Below, piece by piece: positions 26,115 through 35,950 of a stretch of DNA of 64,000 nt; the stretch's first letter is position 1, and each line of letters begins with the position of its first letter. The stretch covers positions 1 through 64,000 of the forward strand of contig NZ_BAOG01000009.1 in NCBI RefSeq assembly GCF_000400365.1, given 5' to 3'. Source of the DNA: Vibrio jasicida CAIM 1864 = LMG 25398 (lineage in GTDB: Bacteria > Pseudomonadota > Gammaproteobacteria > Enterobacterales > Vibrionaceae). Below the pieces are notes generated by a model. It had not been told where the DNA came from. It did no database searches and worked only from the letters and a program-made list of their open reading frames with translations. The position numbers were made by a program, and so were the translations under genes.

Positions 26115-27716
26115 TTATTCTTCTTTTGGATTCGGCGTTTGCTCTGCATTTTGATTTGGGCTGGCCTCTGTACTTGGTGTTGTCTCGACCGCTCCCGAAA
26201 CTTGCTCAGCTAAGGTTTCCACCGCTCCAAACGTTAACAGATCTGGGGATAGTGGTGGAATGACTTGCAGATCTTCTGTGTCTTCGTCAATCGCAGGCTT
26301 TTGGCTGACATGCCCAATGATGGATTGATAGTAGCGACGAATGTTCTCAACATAGTTGCGTGCTTCATCACCACGAGCATAACCATAACGTGTTTGGCTG
26401 TAGAAGCGCTTCTGGCGCAGCAAGGGTAGACGCTCTTTAACATCTGCCCACGCGTTTGGATCGCCGCCTTGTGCTTTAGTCAGGCGTCGTGCGTCCATCA
26501 TATGACCATAACCCACGTTGTATGATGCTAAGGCAAACCAAATCTTTTCATGTTCATTAATTGAATCTGGAACACGTGCGACTATACGACGTAGGTATTC
26601 CACACCACCGCGTACGGATTGTTCCGGATCAAGACGATCTGTTACACCAACACTTTTTGCGGTAGGGAGCGTGAGCATCATCATGCCACGAACGCCAGTC
26701 GGCGACTTCGCTTTTGGTTTCCAATGAGACTCTTGATAAGCCAATGCAGCAATCAAGCGCCAATCAAACTCTTCACTGTATTTTTGGAACAGCGGTGCCC
26801 ATTTAGGCAAGGTATTGTCCAGTGCGCGTATAAAAGCACGAGTATCGACATAATCGAAGGCTTCGATATGTCCAATGTACTTCTCTTCTAAAGTCGCCAG
26901 TTCGCCAGATTGTTTAATGTTGCCGAAGAACTCGATCAACATTGCGTAGAAGCTTTCATCTTCAGAGCGACGAGTAAACCAAGAGACGGGTTGGTCTTCT
27001 GTCAATTCAAAGGCTAAAGCAAGATCCGGGTACAGGCGCTGTGCCAAAGACAGTTCTACTGAATCGGTTACCGTAAAACGTAACTCACCTGTAGAGACAT
27101 GCTTGAGTAGATCTCGCGTATCCGCATCACCAACAATCTCAAATTGGAAGTCTGGGTATTGTTTCTGTAGCGCCGTTAAGGTTGGAACAAACTGAGATTG
27201 TTCAACTATCTGAAGAGTTTCTGCCCCAGCATTTGAACCTTCTTCCGCATTACTGTCTTTTTTAGCTTGATAATTGATCAGCTGATTAATGTCGCGAGGA
27301 CGAAGCTGACCTTTTTTATAAACCACTTGTTGGCTGACGTAATAGTAAGCGGGTCCAGGACGAAAACGTTGTACAGCTTCAGAAGTTTGGTTTAAACCTG
27401 TCGCAATAATATCGATGTCGCCTTTCTTTAATGCAGGGAAGAGATCTGCTTGGCGAAACGCCGGTCGAATCTCCAGCTTCACACCTAATTGCTCAGCAAA
27501 TTTTCGTGCCAGTTCGTAATCCAAACCTGCCGGGCCATCAGGTCCGATGTAGTAGGAGAGTTGGTTGTTTAGCGTGCCAACACGTAGGACACCACGCTCT
27601 TGGATTTGCTCGAATTCACTTTTTGGCTCCGATTCAATCTGGCAAGCAGAAAGTAAAAGCACAGACGCGAAAAGTAGGGCGCTGCGCTTGAGTCGGTTGA
27701 ACTGACTTATTTGCAT
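26115..27716 (-). CDS. mltF: Membrane-bound lytic murein transglycosylase F
   Basis: 533 aa from the ATG near 27716 (MQISQFNRLKRSALL), chosen because it places a proper lipoprotein signal (lipobox LLSAC, Cys about 25) at the N-terminus; the frame is open to 27824. Two domains: a solute-binding-protein-like module (about 40-270, with GLDYELARKFAEQLGV), which is regulatory in this family, and an SLT lysozyme-like module with the catalytic Glu in ALAYQESHW (about 312-320), GVRGMMMLT and ASYNVGYGHM. It cleaves peptidoglycan from the outer-membrane side. The Pro/Glu-rich C-terminal tail is low complexity. Divergent from purL. Confidence 0.94.
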   Translation of the reverse strand: MQISQFNRLKRSALLFASVLLLSACQIESEPKSEFEQIQERGVLRVGTLNNQLSYYIGPDGPAGLDYELARKFAEQLGVKLEIRPAFRQADLFPALKKGDIDIIATGLNQTSEAVQRFRPGPAYYYVSQQVVYKKGQLRPRDINQLINYQAKKDSNAEEGSNAGAETLQIVEQSQFVPTLTALQKQYPDFQFEIVGDADTRDLLKHVSTGELRFTVTDSVELSLAQRLYPDLALAFELTEDQPVSWFTRRSEDESFYAMLIEFFGNIKQSGELATLEEKYIGHIEAFDYVDTRAFIRALDNTLPKWAPLFQKYSEEFDWRLIAALAYQESHWKPKAKSPTGVRGMMMLTLPTAKSVGVTDRLDPEQSVRGGVEYLRRIVARVPDSINEHEKIWFALASYNVGYGHMMDARRLTKAQGGDPNAWADVKERLPLLRQKRFYSQTRYGYARGDEARNYVENIRRYYQSIIGHVSQKPAIDEDTEDLQVIPPLSPDLLTFGAVETLAEQVSGAVETTPSTEASPNQNAEQTPNPKEE

Positions 27717-27830
27717 TAATTCGGTACGTCTCGATAAATTTCTAGTTGCCTTTATATCAAAGCGAGCTGGTTGGGCAAAGTGAATCAGGCAGATAGAGTG
27801 CGACATTGTGTGATTTATCGACATTTAAGG

Positions 27831-28095
27831 ATACCCAAGTAACCTCGAGATACTTGGTTCAGCGAGAATGACTTGGTTTGAAAGCGAGGCAACAATTTGA
27901 AAATCTAGTGATTCTAAATTGATAATTGGTAACGATGGATTCGAGCCAAGGCAACTCGCCCTTTGGGAGCGTGTCACTGAAACAATTTCATCGTCAAACA
28001 ACTTGGAAAGAGCTTGCTATTACACGGTGTTGCTTTCCTTGAACTTGAATCAGTGACACTGCTCTGACCTCTGAATCTTGAAGTCACTTGGGTAT
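27831..28095. mobile_element. MITE-like element with terminal inverted repeats
   Basis: 265 bp. The left end, ATACCCAAGTAACCTCGAGAT (27831-27851), and the reverse complement of the right end, ATACCCAAGTGACTTCAAGAT, agree at 18 of 21 positions. The interior has no ORF. The left end contains a further short palindrome, CCAAGTA...TACTTGG (27835-27857). No target-site duplication is obvious. Inference: a miniature inverted-repeat or REP-type element dispersed in Vibrio genomes. It sits just before the purL control region. Confidence 0.6.
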
Positions 28096-28119
28096 AAATC
28101 AAATTTGACGAAAAAAATG

Positions 28120-28135
28120 ACGCAAACGGTTGCTT
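28120..28135 (+). promoter_or_regulatory. PurR operator of purL
   Basis: ACGCAAACGGTTGCTT matches ACGCAAACGTTTGCGT at 13 of 16 positions. Located immediately upstream of the -35 element. Confidence 0.85.
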
Positions 28136-28141
28136 TTGGTG

Positions 28142-28170
28142 TTACATCACAAAAACAATTGCTATATAAT
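28142..28170 (+). promoter_or_regulatory. Sigma-70 promoter of purL
   Basis: -35 TTACAT (28142-28147), 17 bp, perfect -10 TATAAT (28165-28170). This leaves a leader of about 125 nt before purL. Confidence 0.75.
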
Positions 28171-28301
28171 GCGCTCGCAACGAAGAGGTGGCATCGGCAT
28201 AGGTTTGAAAAACCTTCGGGAATAGCTTCGAAGAAAACAGTATAACCCACTGAATTTATTCCAATATCACCTTAATCACTTGCAATAAGAGACCTAAGCA
28301 C

Positions 28302-31300
28302 ATGAGAATTTTGCGTGGCTCCCCAGCTCTTTCTGAGTTTCGTGTTAATAAACTACTGGAACTTTGTCGTGAACAAGATCTGCCTGTCACTGGCATTTAC
28401 GCAGAGTTCATGCACTTTGCGGATCTAAAGTCTGACCTTGATGCTCAAGAGTTGGAAAAACTGGAAAAATTGCTGACTTACGGTCCTACGATCGAAGAGC
28501 ATGAGCCAGAAGGTCTTCTACTTCTTGTTACGCCTCGTCCGGGCACTATTTCGCCTTGGTCTTCTAAATCTACTGATATCGCTATCAACTGTGGTCTAGA
28601 CAAAGTAAAACGTCTTGAGCGCGGCACTGCATACTACGTAGAGACATCGACTCCTCTTAACGATGCTCAAATTGCTGATGTAAAAGCACTCATCCATGAT
28701 CGCATGATGGAAGTGACATTTACTGATTTCGATGCAGCAAATGCGTTATTCCAAGCGGCAGAACCTGCTCCTGTAGCAGACGTTGACCTATTAAAAGGCG
28801 GTCGTGCTGCGCTTGAAAACGCAAACGTTACCCTAGGTCTTGCACTTGCAGATGATGAAATCGAATACCTTTACGATGCGTTCGTAAATAAGCTAGAACG
28901 CAACCCGACTGACATTGAGCTAATGATGTTTGCACAAGCGAACTCAGAGCACTGTCGCCACAAGATCTTCAACGCAGACTGGACTATCGATGGCGTTAAG
29001 CAAGAGAAGTCTCTGTTCAAGATGATCAAAAACACGTTTGAAACCACACCAGAAAACGTTCTGTCTGCATACAAAGATAACGCAGCAGTTATGGTGGGTT
29101 CAGATGTAGGTCGCTTCTTCCCGAACCCGGAAACTCGCCAGTACGGTTACAGCCAAGAGAAAGCGCACATCCTAATGAAGGTGGAAACGCACAACCACCC
29201 AACTGCTATCTCTCCTTGGCCGGGTGCTTCTACTGGTTCTGGTGGTGAAATCCGTGATGAAGGCGCGACTGGTATCGGTGGTAAGCCAAAAGCAGGTCTA
29301 GTTGGTTTCACAACATCTAACCTACGTATTCCTGGTTTTGAACAGCCATGGGAAACAGATTTCGGTAAACCAGGTCGTATCGTTAACGCTCTAGACATCA
29401 TGCTAGAAGGTCCATTGGGTGGCGCGGCGTTTAACAACGAATTTGGTCGTCCAAACCTACTTGGTTACTTCCGTACTTACGAAGAAAAAGTGAACTCGCA
29501 CGCAGGTGAAGAGGTTCGTGGTTACCACAAGCCAATCATGATTGCTGGTGGTATGGGTAACATCCGTGACGAGCACGTTCAGAAGAAAGAGATCCCTGTT
29601 GGTGCAAGCCTAATTGTACTTGGTGGTCCAGCAATGAACATCGGTCTTGGCGGTGGAGCTGCTTCTTCTATGGCATCTGGTCAATCAGCAGAAGACCTAG
29701 ATTTTGCATCGGTACAGCGTGAAAACCCAGAAATGGAGCGTCGCTGTCAGGAAGTGATCGACCGTTGTTGGCAGCTTGGTGATGCTAACCCAATCGCATT
29801 TATCCACGATGTGGGCGCGGGCGGTATCTCTAACGCACTTCCAGAGCTTGTAGACGATGGCGAACGCGGTGGTATATTCCAACTGCGTGACGTACCAAAC
29901 GACGAGCCGGGCATGAGCCCACTTGAGATCTGGTGTAACGAATCTCAAGAGCGTTACGTAATGGCAGTTGCGCCAGAGAATATGGAAGTATTCGACGCAA
30001 TCTGTAAGCGTGAGCGCGCACCATACGCCGTAGTAGGTGTAGCAACTGAAGAGCGTGAACTGAAACTTGAAGATTCGCATTTCGACAACACGCCAATCGA
30101 CATGCCAATGGATGTACTTCTTGGTAAGACGCCTAAGATGCACCGTGATGCGAAAACGCTTAAAGCGAATAACCCAGCGGTTAACCGTGACGGTATCGAG
30201 CTAAATGAAGCCGTGGATCGCGTTCTACGTCTACCTACGGTTGCAGAAAAAACATTCCTAATCACTATCGGTGACCGCACGGTGACTGGTCTTGTTGCGC
30301 GTGACCAAATGGTTGGCCCGTGGCAGGTTCCTGTTGCTAACTGCGCAGTAACTGCAGCAAGTTACGACACTTACCACGGTGAAGCGATGTCGATGGGTGA
30401 GCGTACACCAGTTGCTCTACTAGACTTTGGTGCGTCGGCTCGTCTAGCGGTTGGTGAAGCAATCACAAACATCGCAGCGACAAACATCGGTGATATCAAA
30501 CACATTAAACTGTCTGCAAACTGGATGTCTCCAGCAGGTCACCCGGGTGAAGACGCAGGTCTTTACGAAGCAGTGAAAGCAGTTGGTGAAGAGCTATGTC
30601 CAGCGCTTGGTCTAACTATCCCAGTTGGTAAAGACTCAATGTCGATGAAGACCAAGTGGGAAGAGAACGGCGAGCAGAAAGAAGTAACGTCTCCGTTATC
30701 TCTTGTTATTACTGCGTTTGCACGTGTTGAAGATGTTCGTAAGACGATTACTCCTCAGCTTCGTACTGACAAAGGTGTTTCTAGCCTTGTACTTATCGAC
30801 CTAGGTAATGGTCAAAACCGTCTAGGCGCAACAGCGCTTGCACAGGTTTATAAGCAGCTTGGTGATAAGCCAGCAGACGTAGACAACGTAGTACAACTGA
30901 AAGGCTTCTACGAAGGCGTTCAAGCCCTAGTCGCGAATGACCAAGTAGTGGCTTACCACGATAAAGGTGATGGCGGTCTATTCGTGACTCTTGCTGAAAT
31001 GGCATTCGCAGGTCACTGTGGTGTGAAAGCAGATATTGCTGACCTAGGTGAAGACGTACTAGCAGCACTATTTAACGAAGAGCTAGGTGCAGTACTTCAG
31101 GTTAAGAACGAAGATTTAGACGCGGTACTTTCAACGCTATCAGCAAACGGTCTTGAGGCATGTTCTCATGTAATCGGCTCAGTAGAAGCATCTGATGAGC
31201 TAGTGATTACTTCTGGTGACACGGTAGTTCTAGAGCGTAATCGTACTGAACTACGTACTATCTGGGCGGAGACTACGCATAAGATGCAAGGTCTACGTGA

Positions 31301-32213
31301 TAACCCAGTATGTGCTGACCAAGAGCATGAAGCGAAGAAAGACAACTCAGATCCTGGCCTAAACGTTAAGCTAAGCTTCGATGTAAATGAAGACATTGCA
31401 GCACCTTACATTGCCGGTTCTATGATAAATAAGGGCGCTAAGCCTAAGATGGCAATCCTACGTGAGCAGGGCGTTAACTCTCACGTTGAGATGGCAGCAG
31501 CCTTTGACCGTGCAGGCTTTGAAGCAACCGATATTCACATGAGCGACATCCTAACCGGTCAAGCGGTTCTAGAAGAGTACCAGGGTCTAGTCGCTTGTGG
31601 TGGCTTCTCTTACGGTGACGTACTTGGTGCGGGTGAAGGTTGGGCTAAGTCTATCCTGTTCAACGAGCAAGCTCGCAACCAGTTTGAAGGCTTCTTCCAG
31701 CGTGAAGATACCTTCTCTCTAGGTGTATGTAACGGCTGTCAGATGCTATCGAACCTGAAAGAGCTAATCCCAGGTGCAGACCTATGGCCACGCTTCGTTC
31801 GTAACGAATCTGAGCGTTTTGAGGCTCGCTTTAGCCTAGTGGAAGTACAGAAATCTGATTCTGTATTCTTCGATGGCATGGCAGGCTCTCGCATGCCAAT
31901 CGCAGTTTCTCATGGTGAAGGCCGCGTAGAAGTTCGTGATGCTGACCACCTAGCCGCGATTGAAGCGTCAGGCACGGTTGCAGTTCGTTACGTGGATAAC
32001 CACGGTAATGCGACTCAGCAATACCCGAACAACCCGAATGGTTCGCCAAATGCAATCACGGGTCTAACGACTCAAGATGGCCGCGTAACTATCATGATGC
32101 CGCACCCAGAGCGTGTATTCCGTACAGTTGCGAACTCATGGTCTCCAGAAGGTTGGGGTGAGAACGGTGCTTGGATGCGTATGTTCCAAAACGCACGCAA
32201 GAACATCGGTTAA
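28302..32213 (+). CDS. purL: Phosphoribosylformylglycinamidine synthase (FGAM synthase)
   Basis: 1303 aa, the large single-chain form (E. coli 1295 aa). Fourth step of purine synthesis: FGAR + Gln + ATP to FGAM. Order: PurS-like N-terminal domain (about 1-170), linker, two AIRS-like ATP-binding halves (conserved [18 protein letters not shown] at about 296-313), then the class I glutaminase domain with the nucleophile in GVCNGCQML (about 1143-1151) and the C-terminal MMPHPERVF (His/Glu of the triad). Monocistronic, with a PurR box and a good promoter. Strong codon bias. Confidence 0.98.
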   Translation: MRILRGSPALSEFRVNKLLELCREQDLPVTGIYAEFMHFADLKSDLDAQELEKLEKLLTYGPTIEEHEPEGLLLLVTPRPGTISPWSSKSTDIAINCGLDKVKRLERGTAYYVETSTPLNDAQIADVKALIHDRMMEVTFTDFDAANALFQAAEPAPVADVDLLKGGRAALENANVTLGLALADDEIEYLYDAFVNKLERNPTDIELMMFAQANSEHCRHKIFNADWTIDGVKQEKSLFKMIKNTFETTPENVLSAYKDNAAVMVGSDVGRFFPNPETRQYGYSQEKAHILMKVETHNHPTAISPWPGASTGSGGEIRDEGATGIGGKPKAGLVGFTTSNLRIPGFEQPWETDFGKPGRIVNALDIMLEGPLGGAAFNNEFGRPNLLGYFRTYEEKVNSHAGEEVRGYHKPIMIAGGMGNIRDEHVQKKEIPVGASLIVLGGPAMNIGLGGGAASSMASGQSAEDLDFASVQRENPEMERRCQEVIDRCWQLGDANPIAFIHDVGAGGISNALPELVDDGERGGIFQLRDVPNDEPGMSPLEIWCNESQERYVMAVAPENMEVFDAICKRERAPYAVVGVATEERELKLEDSHFDNTPIDMPMDVLLGKTPKMHRDAKTLKANNPAVNRDGIELNEAVDRVLRLPTVAEKTFLITIGDRTVTGLVARDQMVGPWQVPVANCAVTAASYDTYHGEAMSMGERTPVALLDFGASARLAVGEAITNIAATNIGDIKHIKLSANWMSPAGHPGEDAGLYEAVKAVGEELCPALGLTIPVGKDSMSMKTKWEENGEQKEVTSPLSLVITAFARVEDVRKTITPQLRTDKGVSSLVLIDLGNGQNRLGATALAQVYKQLGDKPADVDNVVQLKGFYEGVQALVANDQVVAYHDKGDGGLFVTLAEMAFAGHCGVKADIADLGEDVLAALFNEELGAVLQVKNEDLDAVLSTLSANGLEACSHVIGSVEASDELVITSGDTVVLERNRTELRTIWAETTHKMQGLRDNPVCADQEHEAKKDNSDPGLNVKLSFDVNEDIAAPYIAGSMINKGAKPKMAILREQGVNSHVEMAAAFDRAGFEATDIHMSDILTGQAVLEEYQGLVACGGFSYGDVLGAGEGWAKSILFNEQARNQFEGFFQREDTFSLGVCNGCQMLSNLKELIPGADLWPRFVRNESERFEARFSLVEVQKSDSVFFDGMAGSRMPIAVSHGEGRVEVRDADHLAAIEASGTVAVRYVDNHGNATQQYPNNPNGSPNAITGLTTQDGRVTIMMPHPERVFRTVANSWSPEGWGENGAWMRMFQNARKNIG

Positions 32214-32249
32214 TCACGACGTCGTTCGTCAACGTTAACGAAAATCGAT

Positions 32250-32424
32250 AAGCGCTGGTTGAGAGACCGGCGCTTTCTTTATTTAAGAATCGAGAACAGA
32301 CTTCGTCCTACAGGACGCTGCGCTTCGAGAGTCGGGAAGGCTTCGCTGTAGGAATTGAGATGTGTGCACTGGAATACTAGAGGTCAATGCATGGACTCAA
32401 TAGGTGTTGACAGTATTTGTTCCT
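32250..32424. repeat. Dispersed Vibrio intergenic repeat, copy C
   Basis: Co-linear with copy B (24774-24932). It opens with the hairpin AAGCGCTGGTT-GAGA-GACCGGCGCTT, which also serves as purL terminator (32250-32280), continues with GACTTCGTCCTACAGGACG, CGCTGCGCTTCGAG and GTGTGCACTGGA, and closes with GTTGACAGTATTTGTTCCTA. CTCCCGTCTCCC follows where copy B has the GCATCCC tract. Confidence 0.75.
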
Positions 32425-32593
32425 AAGTATTCCAAATGAAATCGTCTCCCGTCTCCCTTAAAAAACTTGCAGCGTTTCGGTAACTTTTATGCTCTAATAC
32501 CGCGCTTACCAAGGGATGGTGTTAAACAGCTCAGCTTAGATGGAGTTATCAAGTTGACCGAATCCCTGATTAATCCCTTAGGAAATGAAAGAA

Positions 32594-32902
32594 ATGGCTA
32601 AAAATCCAAAATTTGCTATCCGCGTAACTGAAAAACGTAACGGTTGGAGCGCAGAGATCACTCGTCAGGTGACTTCTCGTAAAGTAGTGGTATCAAAACG
32701 TGAAACTGGTTTTGACAGCGAAGAGAAAGCACAAGCTTGGGCTGAGCAGGAACTTGCAGGTTTTGTACAAAACCAAGTAGTTCGTAACGAGCGCAAAGCA
32801 GTACAACGTCAAGAGCGTGAAGCAGAGCAACTAGCGGCAAAAGTTCGCAAAGAAGAAGCTCGTCAAGCTCGTGAAGCAGACGTAGACACTGACGAAGAGT
32901 AA
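32594..32902 (+). CDS. DUF3622 family protein
   Basis: 102 aa from the ATG at 32594; another in-frame ATG at 32585 lies too close to AGGA (32580-32583). Small, highly charged protein: beta-rich N-terminus (FAIRVTEKRNGWSAEITR, about 6-23), then a long charged helix, about residues 50-95, probably coiled-coil (VRNERKAVQRQEREAEQL). The family is found mainly in Vibrionaceae and has no assigned function that I know of. Monocistronic with a strong terminator. Confidence 0.85.
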   Translation: MAKNPKFAIRVTEKRNGWSAEITRQVTSRKVVVSKRETGFDSEEKAQAWAEQELAGFVQNQVVRNERKAVQRQEREAEQLAAKVRKEEARQAREADVDTDEE

Positions 32903-32950
32903 TCGCAGTGTGTTTGATGGTGATTGACTACCATCGACAATGAATTTGAA

Positions 32951-32983
32951 AATGCCCCGAGTTAATCTCGGGGCATTTTTATT
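32951..32983 (+). terminator. Rho-independent terminator after the DUF3622 gene
   Basis: AATGCCCCGAG (32951-32961) pairs with CTCGGGGCATT (32967-32977), then TTTATTT. Confidence 0.92.
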
Positions 32984-32990
32984 TGTGTCG

Positions 32991-33413
32991 TTATAAGCAG
33001 TCAGAGGAAACTGAGAATGTCATTGAACTTCCTGATGAAGCGGTATTGTACGTATGGTCTTTGCGCAGTTTTTTAGGTGTGTGAACTGGCTGCAAATCAA
33101 TGTGGCGTAATCCATCTGACAAATCGGTAGCTTCACCGTAGTCATAGTCTCTTGCCTCGGTAATCTCACCTTTTGCGTAGTTACAGTGACCTGACTTCCC
33201 ATTTTTTCCCCAAGTCAAAGCTTCAGGCTGAGCATCTAGATTTAAGTTATCTGAAATGTTGGCAGCGTAATGATCCTCTACTGGTAGTGTCTTACTCTGA
33301 ACCATTAAATACTGAGAGATATTCTCTTGTGAGTAGCTTGGAGCAGTGAGGAAGGCGAGGCCAATTGTGATTAACGTTCTTGTTAGTAAAAAAGTAATTT
33401 GAATCTTCTTCAT
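32991..33413 (-). CDS. Small exported protein of unknown function
   Basis: 140 aa. N-terminal Sec signal peptide (about 1-29, cleavage near APSYS/QE). The mature part is hydrophilic and Asp-rich, with two Cys (in GHCNYAKG at about 77 and in the C-terminal SSDCL) that could pair, and a His/Asp/Tyr mix (ARDYDYGEATDLSDGL). I do not recognise a family. It follows the TonB receptor gene on the same strand, but a terminator lies between them and only about 40 bp remain for a promoter. Expression may therefore depend on read-through under iron starvation (inference). Confidence 0.65.
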   Translation of the reverse strand: MKKIQITFLLTRTLITIGLAFLTAPSYSQENISQYLMVQSKTLPVEDHYAANISDNLNLDAQPEALTWGKNGKSGHCNYAKGEITEARDYDYGEATDLSDGLRHIDLQPVHTPKKLRKDHTYNTASSGSSMTFSVSSDCL

Positions 33414-33444
33414 TAGATATACTGTGAAAAGTGACGGTGAATAA

Positions 33445-33479
33445 AAAGAAAAATTCGGAGCAAGTACGTATGCTCCGAA
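33445..33479 (-). terminator. Rho-independent terminator after the TonB receptor gene
   Basis: TTCGGAGCA (33454-33462) pairs with TGCTCCGAA (33471-33479). On the minus strand it is followed by TTTTTCTTTTTATTC. Confidence 0.88.
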
Positions 33480-33511
33480 TTTGGTTCGGTTCGTAATCAG
33501 ACAAAGCCTGA

Positions 33512-35704
33512 TTAGTATTGATAAGTTAGTTGGACCTTCACTTCTCGGCCGGGAGAAGGCACGCCATTAGATAGGTAAGCTTCGTAATAACGGTCTGTTA
33601 AGTTATTCACGACCGCTCCAACACTTAACCCTTTCACCTGCTGAACTTCCCAAGTAACATAAGCATTTTGCAACGTGTATTGCTCACTTGGTGATTTCAC
33701 TTTTAAGTTATCACCAGCCGCGTCTGTTTTGGTTTGAGCATCGTACCAACGAACTTCCCAACCAGAGCGCAGCCTCGGAAGCCATTCGTAGCCCAAACCG
33801 AGATTAATATTCAAGGGCGGGACGCCCGGGTAGTCATCATCCGAGCCGGTTGAATCCGATAAGCTACCTTTATTTTTCCCGCGAATGTAACTCGCTGAGA
33901 AATCACTATAGAAATCGTTAATACGGTATTGTGAAATCAACTCGAAGCCATAGTTCTTGAAGCCATCTAGGTTTGTGCTCCAACTTTGAATATCACCGCT
34001 GTCTGTATCTAAGTTTTCACCGGTTCGGATATCAACAGTGTCACTCACATCGTTATAGAACAATGTCAGTTCTGTTGCGAGGTTGTCGCGCTCGCTAACC
34101 AATCCTTTGGCCAAATTAATCACACTGGCTTGATAAGCATGAATACGAGAAACATCGAGATCGCGTGCCGTAGCGGTGGCTGTTGCTCGAGCATATTGCA
34201 CAGAGTAAATGTTATCGACGGTTGGAGCTTTTAAGGCGTAGGCATAAGAGAAGTTCAAACGAGTATTGTTGGTCGCGTCAAAATCGATATCCAAACGTGG
34301 ACTAAAGCCTTTGTGGCTTGTTTCACTGTAGTCATGGCCGGCTGCTGGGTCATTGTAATCTGGCGCCGCATTACCTTTCCCTTCGCTGGTGATGTACTCA
34401 TAACGCAGAGAAGGAGTAATCGTCAGGCGGTCGGTTGCTTGATAGTGGTCAGCAATGTAGGCCGCGTAAATAGACTGAGTGCCCGATGGTTCATAGTACG
34501 GGGTATACCAGCCGTAGTTTTTCGACTCTTTATTATCGTAAGAAGCATTGAAAACTAACGAATCACGATCCGTTTTTTGATACTGAAGACCCGTAACCAG
34601 TGCATGGTCACCAATTTGCGCTTGGTTGAATACATCAATGTAATCACGTTCGTAGCTTAGCCAAGATTCATGACCATAACTGCCAACGGAAACGAACATT
34701 TTTTCAAAGGCAATATCTGGACGAACCCAATGACGGTCGTTTTCAGAACGCGCCATTTTTATGTTGAAATCAATGTACGGGCTAGTCGGCATATAATGGT
34801 AGGAGATTGTCGTCGTATTGTCTTTGTATTCGTTGTAGACCGTGTAAGCGTATTGTGCTTTTTCTAACGAACCATATTTTTTGATGTTGTAATCCGAAAT
34901 GGTTGGCATTTGGCCACGACGGTTAGCCCATGGTTTACGGCCTTCATCTTTGTATCGTGTGTGACTGATTTCAAATTCATGGTCATCATTTTCGTACCCA
35001 ACTTTGACGAGCATGTTTTCTTGTTCGTAACCTGAGTAATCTAGTGTTTTACCGCCACCCACTTTAATGTCGTCGGAGTCTTTTACTGAACCATTTGCGA
35101 GGAAGTAAAAGCCAGCATCATTTTTGCCATAAAGGGAGAGGGTGTATGAGTTCTCTTCGCCATTGTTGTTATAACCCGTTGACGCACGAACGCCGAAGTT
35201 GCGATCCCCTCCAAGCAGGTCGTCAACGCTTTTGGTTTTGATTCGGATAGACCCACCAAACTTACCGTTTAGAGCGCGGTAGTCATGTGCGCCTTTGATG
35301 ATCTCCGCTTCACCAATTAAGAACGGGTCAAAGAAGAAGGTGCCGTAGCGGTATTGCTGGAAACCAATTGGAGCCCCATCAACAAACACGGCGATGTCGC
35401 TAGGGTTATCGAAACCGCGAATATTAATGCGTTCCCCACCAGAACGCGCTCCGCCGTCGAGCGTTGCCCCCGGCACAGCATCAATCATTTCAGCGAAGTT
35501 AGAGTATTGTTGTTCTTCGATTTGGGTCCAATCAATGATGGTTTCAGCGGGTTCTGCGACGGTAATCGGTTTGGCATAGCGGACACCAATGACTTCGAGT
35601 TCTTCGTCGACGCTTTCTGTTGCATGGAGAGAAATTGAGTTGAGCATTGCGAGCGAGACAAGGCTTACTTTTAAGCGATGGGTCGATAATCGTTTCATAT
35701 TCAT
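33512..35704 (-). CDS. TonB-dependent receptor (iron/haem/siderophore type)
   Basis: 730 aa (a second ATG lies two codons in). Signal peptide about 1-28; TonB-box-like EELEVIGVRY; plug domain with FAEMIDAVPGATLDGGARSG (about 56-75) and INIRGFDNPSDIAVFVDGAP (within about 78-97); then a 22-strand barrel ending in the C-terminal aromatic signature QLTYQY. An ALKAPTVDN segment stands where haem receptors have FRAP, and the NPNL motif is not evident, so the ligand remains open. A Fur box overlaps the promoter, so it should be induced by iron limitation. HutR-like haem transport is one candidate. Confidence 0.88.
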   Translation of the reverse strand: MNMKRLSTHRLKVSLVSLAMLNSISLHATESVDEELEVIGVRYAKPITVAEPAETIIDWTQIEEQQYSNFAEMIDAVPGATLDGGARSGGERINIRGFDNPSDIAVFVDGAPIGFQQYRYGTFFFDPFLIGEAEIIKGAHDYRALNGKFGGSIRIKTKSVDDLLGGDRNFGVRASTGYNNNGEENSYTLSLYGKNDAGFYFLANGSVKDSDDIKVGGGKTLDYSGYEQENMLVKVGYENDDHEFEISHTRYKDEGRKPWANRRGQMPTISDYNIKKYGSLEKAQYAYTVYNEYKDNTTTISYHYMPTSPYIDFNIKMARSENDRHWVRPDIAFEKMFVSVGSYGHESWLSYERDYIDVFNQAQIGDHALVTGLQYQKTDRDSLVFNASYDNKESKNYGWYTPYYEPSGTQSIYAAYIADHYQATDRLTITPSLRYEYITSEGKGNAAPDYNDPAAGHDYSETSHKGFSPRLDIDFDATNNTRLNFSYAYALKAPTVDNIYSVQYARATATATARDLDVSRIHAYQASVINLAKGLVSERDNLATELTLFYNDVSDTVDIRTGENLDTDSGDIQSWSTNLDGFKNYGFELISQYRINDFYSDFSASYIRGKNKGSLSDSTGSDDDYPGVPPLNINLGLGYEWLPRLRSGWEVRWYDAQTKTDAAGDNLKVKSPSEQYTLQNAYVTWEVQQVKGLSVGAVVNNLTDRYYEAYLSNGVPSPGREVKVQLTYQY

Positions 35705-35739
35705 TTGTTATCGTAATTTGAGAGGCGGGGATTATATGA

Positions 35740-35780
35740 ATGCTGAAAAGATTAATAAATGATAATGAGATTAATTATCA
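35740..35780 (-). promoter_or_regulatory. Fur-controlled promoter of the TonB receptor gene
   Basis: TGATAAT-N7-ATTATCA (35760-35780) is a perfect 7-bp inverted repeat of the Fur type. On the minus strand it overlaps a -35-like TCATTA (35763-35768), 17 bp before a perfect -10 TATAAT (35740-35745). Confidence 0.8.
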
Positions 35781-35892
35781 ATAATGATTTTTGGTTTTCC
35801 TGTAAACTTTTATACCCACGATTAGACGGTAAATTGGATTATTGTTTGGTTTTTGGTCTGTTAGTTAGTGAGTGTGTCTATTTGAACGACAG

Positions 35893-35921
35893 AAGAAAGC
35901 CCAGACAAGGAGTCTGGGCTT
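35893..35921 (-). terminator. Rho-independent terminator after the AstE-like gene
   Basis: AAGCCCAGAC (35897-35906) pairs with GTCTGGGCTT (35912-35921). On the minus strand it is followed by TCTTCTGTC, a weak T run. Confidence 0.7.
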
Positions 35922-35950
35922 GGAAGTTGGCTTTCTATACTAGTTCGCAA

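Noticed and set aside
28050..28250. Minus-strand 66-codon ORF upstream of purL
   Set aside because: It covers the PurR box and promoter of purL and the end of the MITE-like element; no ribosome site.
29697..30280. Long antisense ORFs within purL
   Set aside because: They are shadows of a strongly codon-biased gene. The sense frame is a complete FGAM synthase, and the antisense products resemble nothing.
33292..33504. Minus-strand 70-codon ORF after the TonB receptor gene
   Set aside because: It contains the terminator hairpin and overlaps the small exported gene in another frame.
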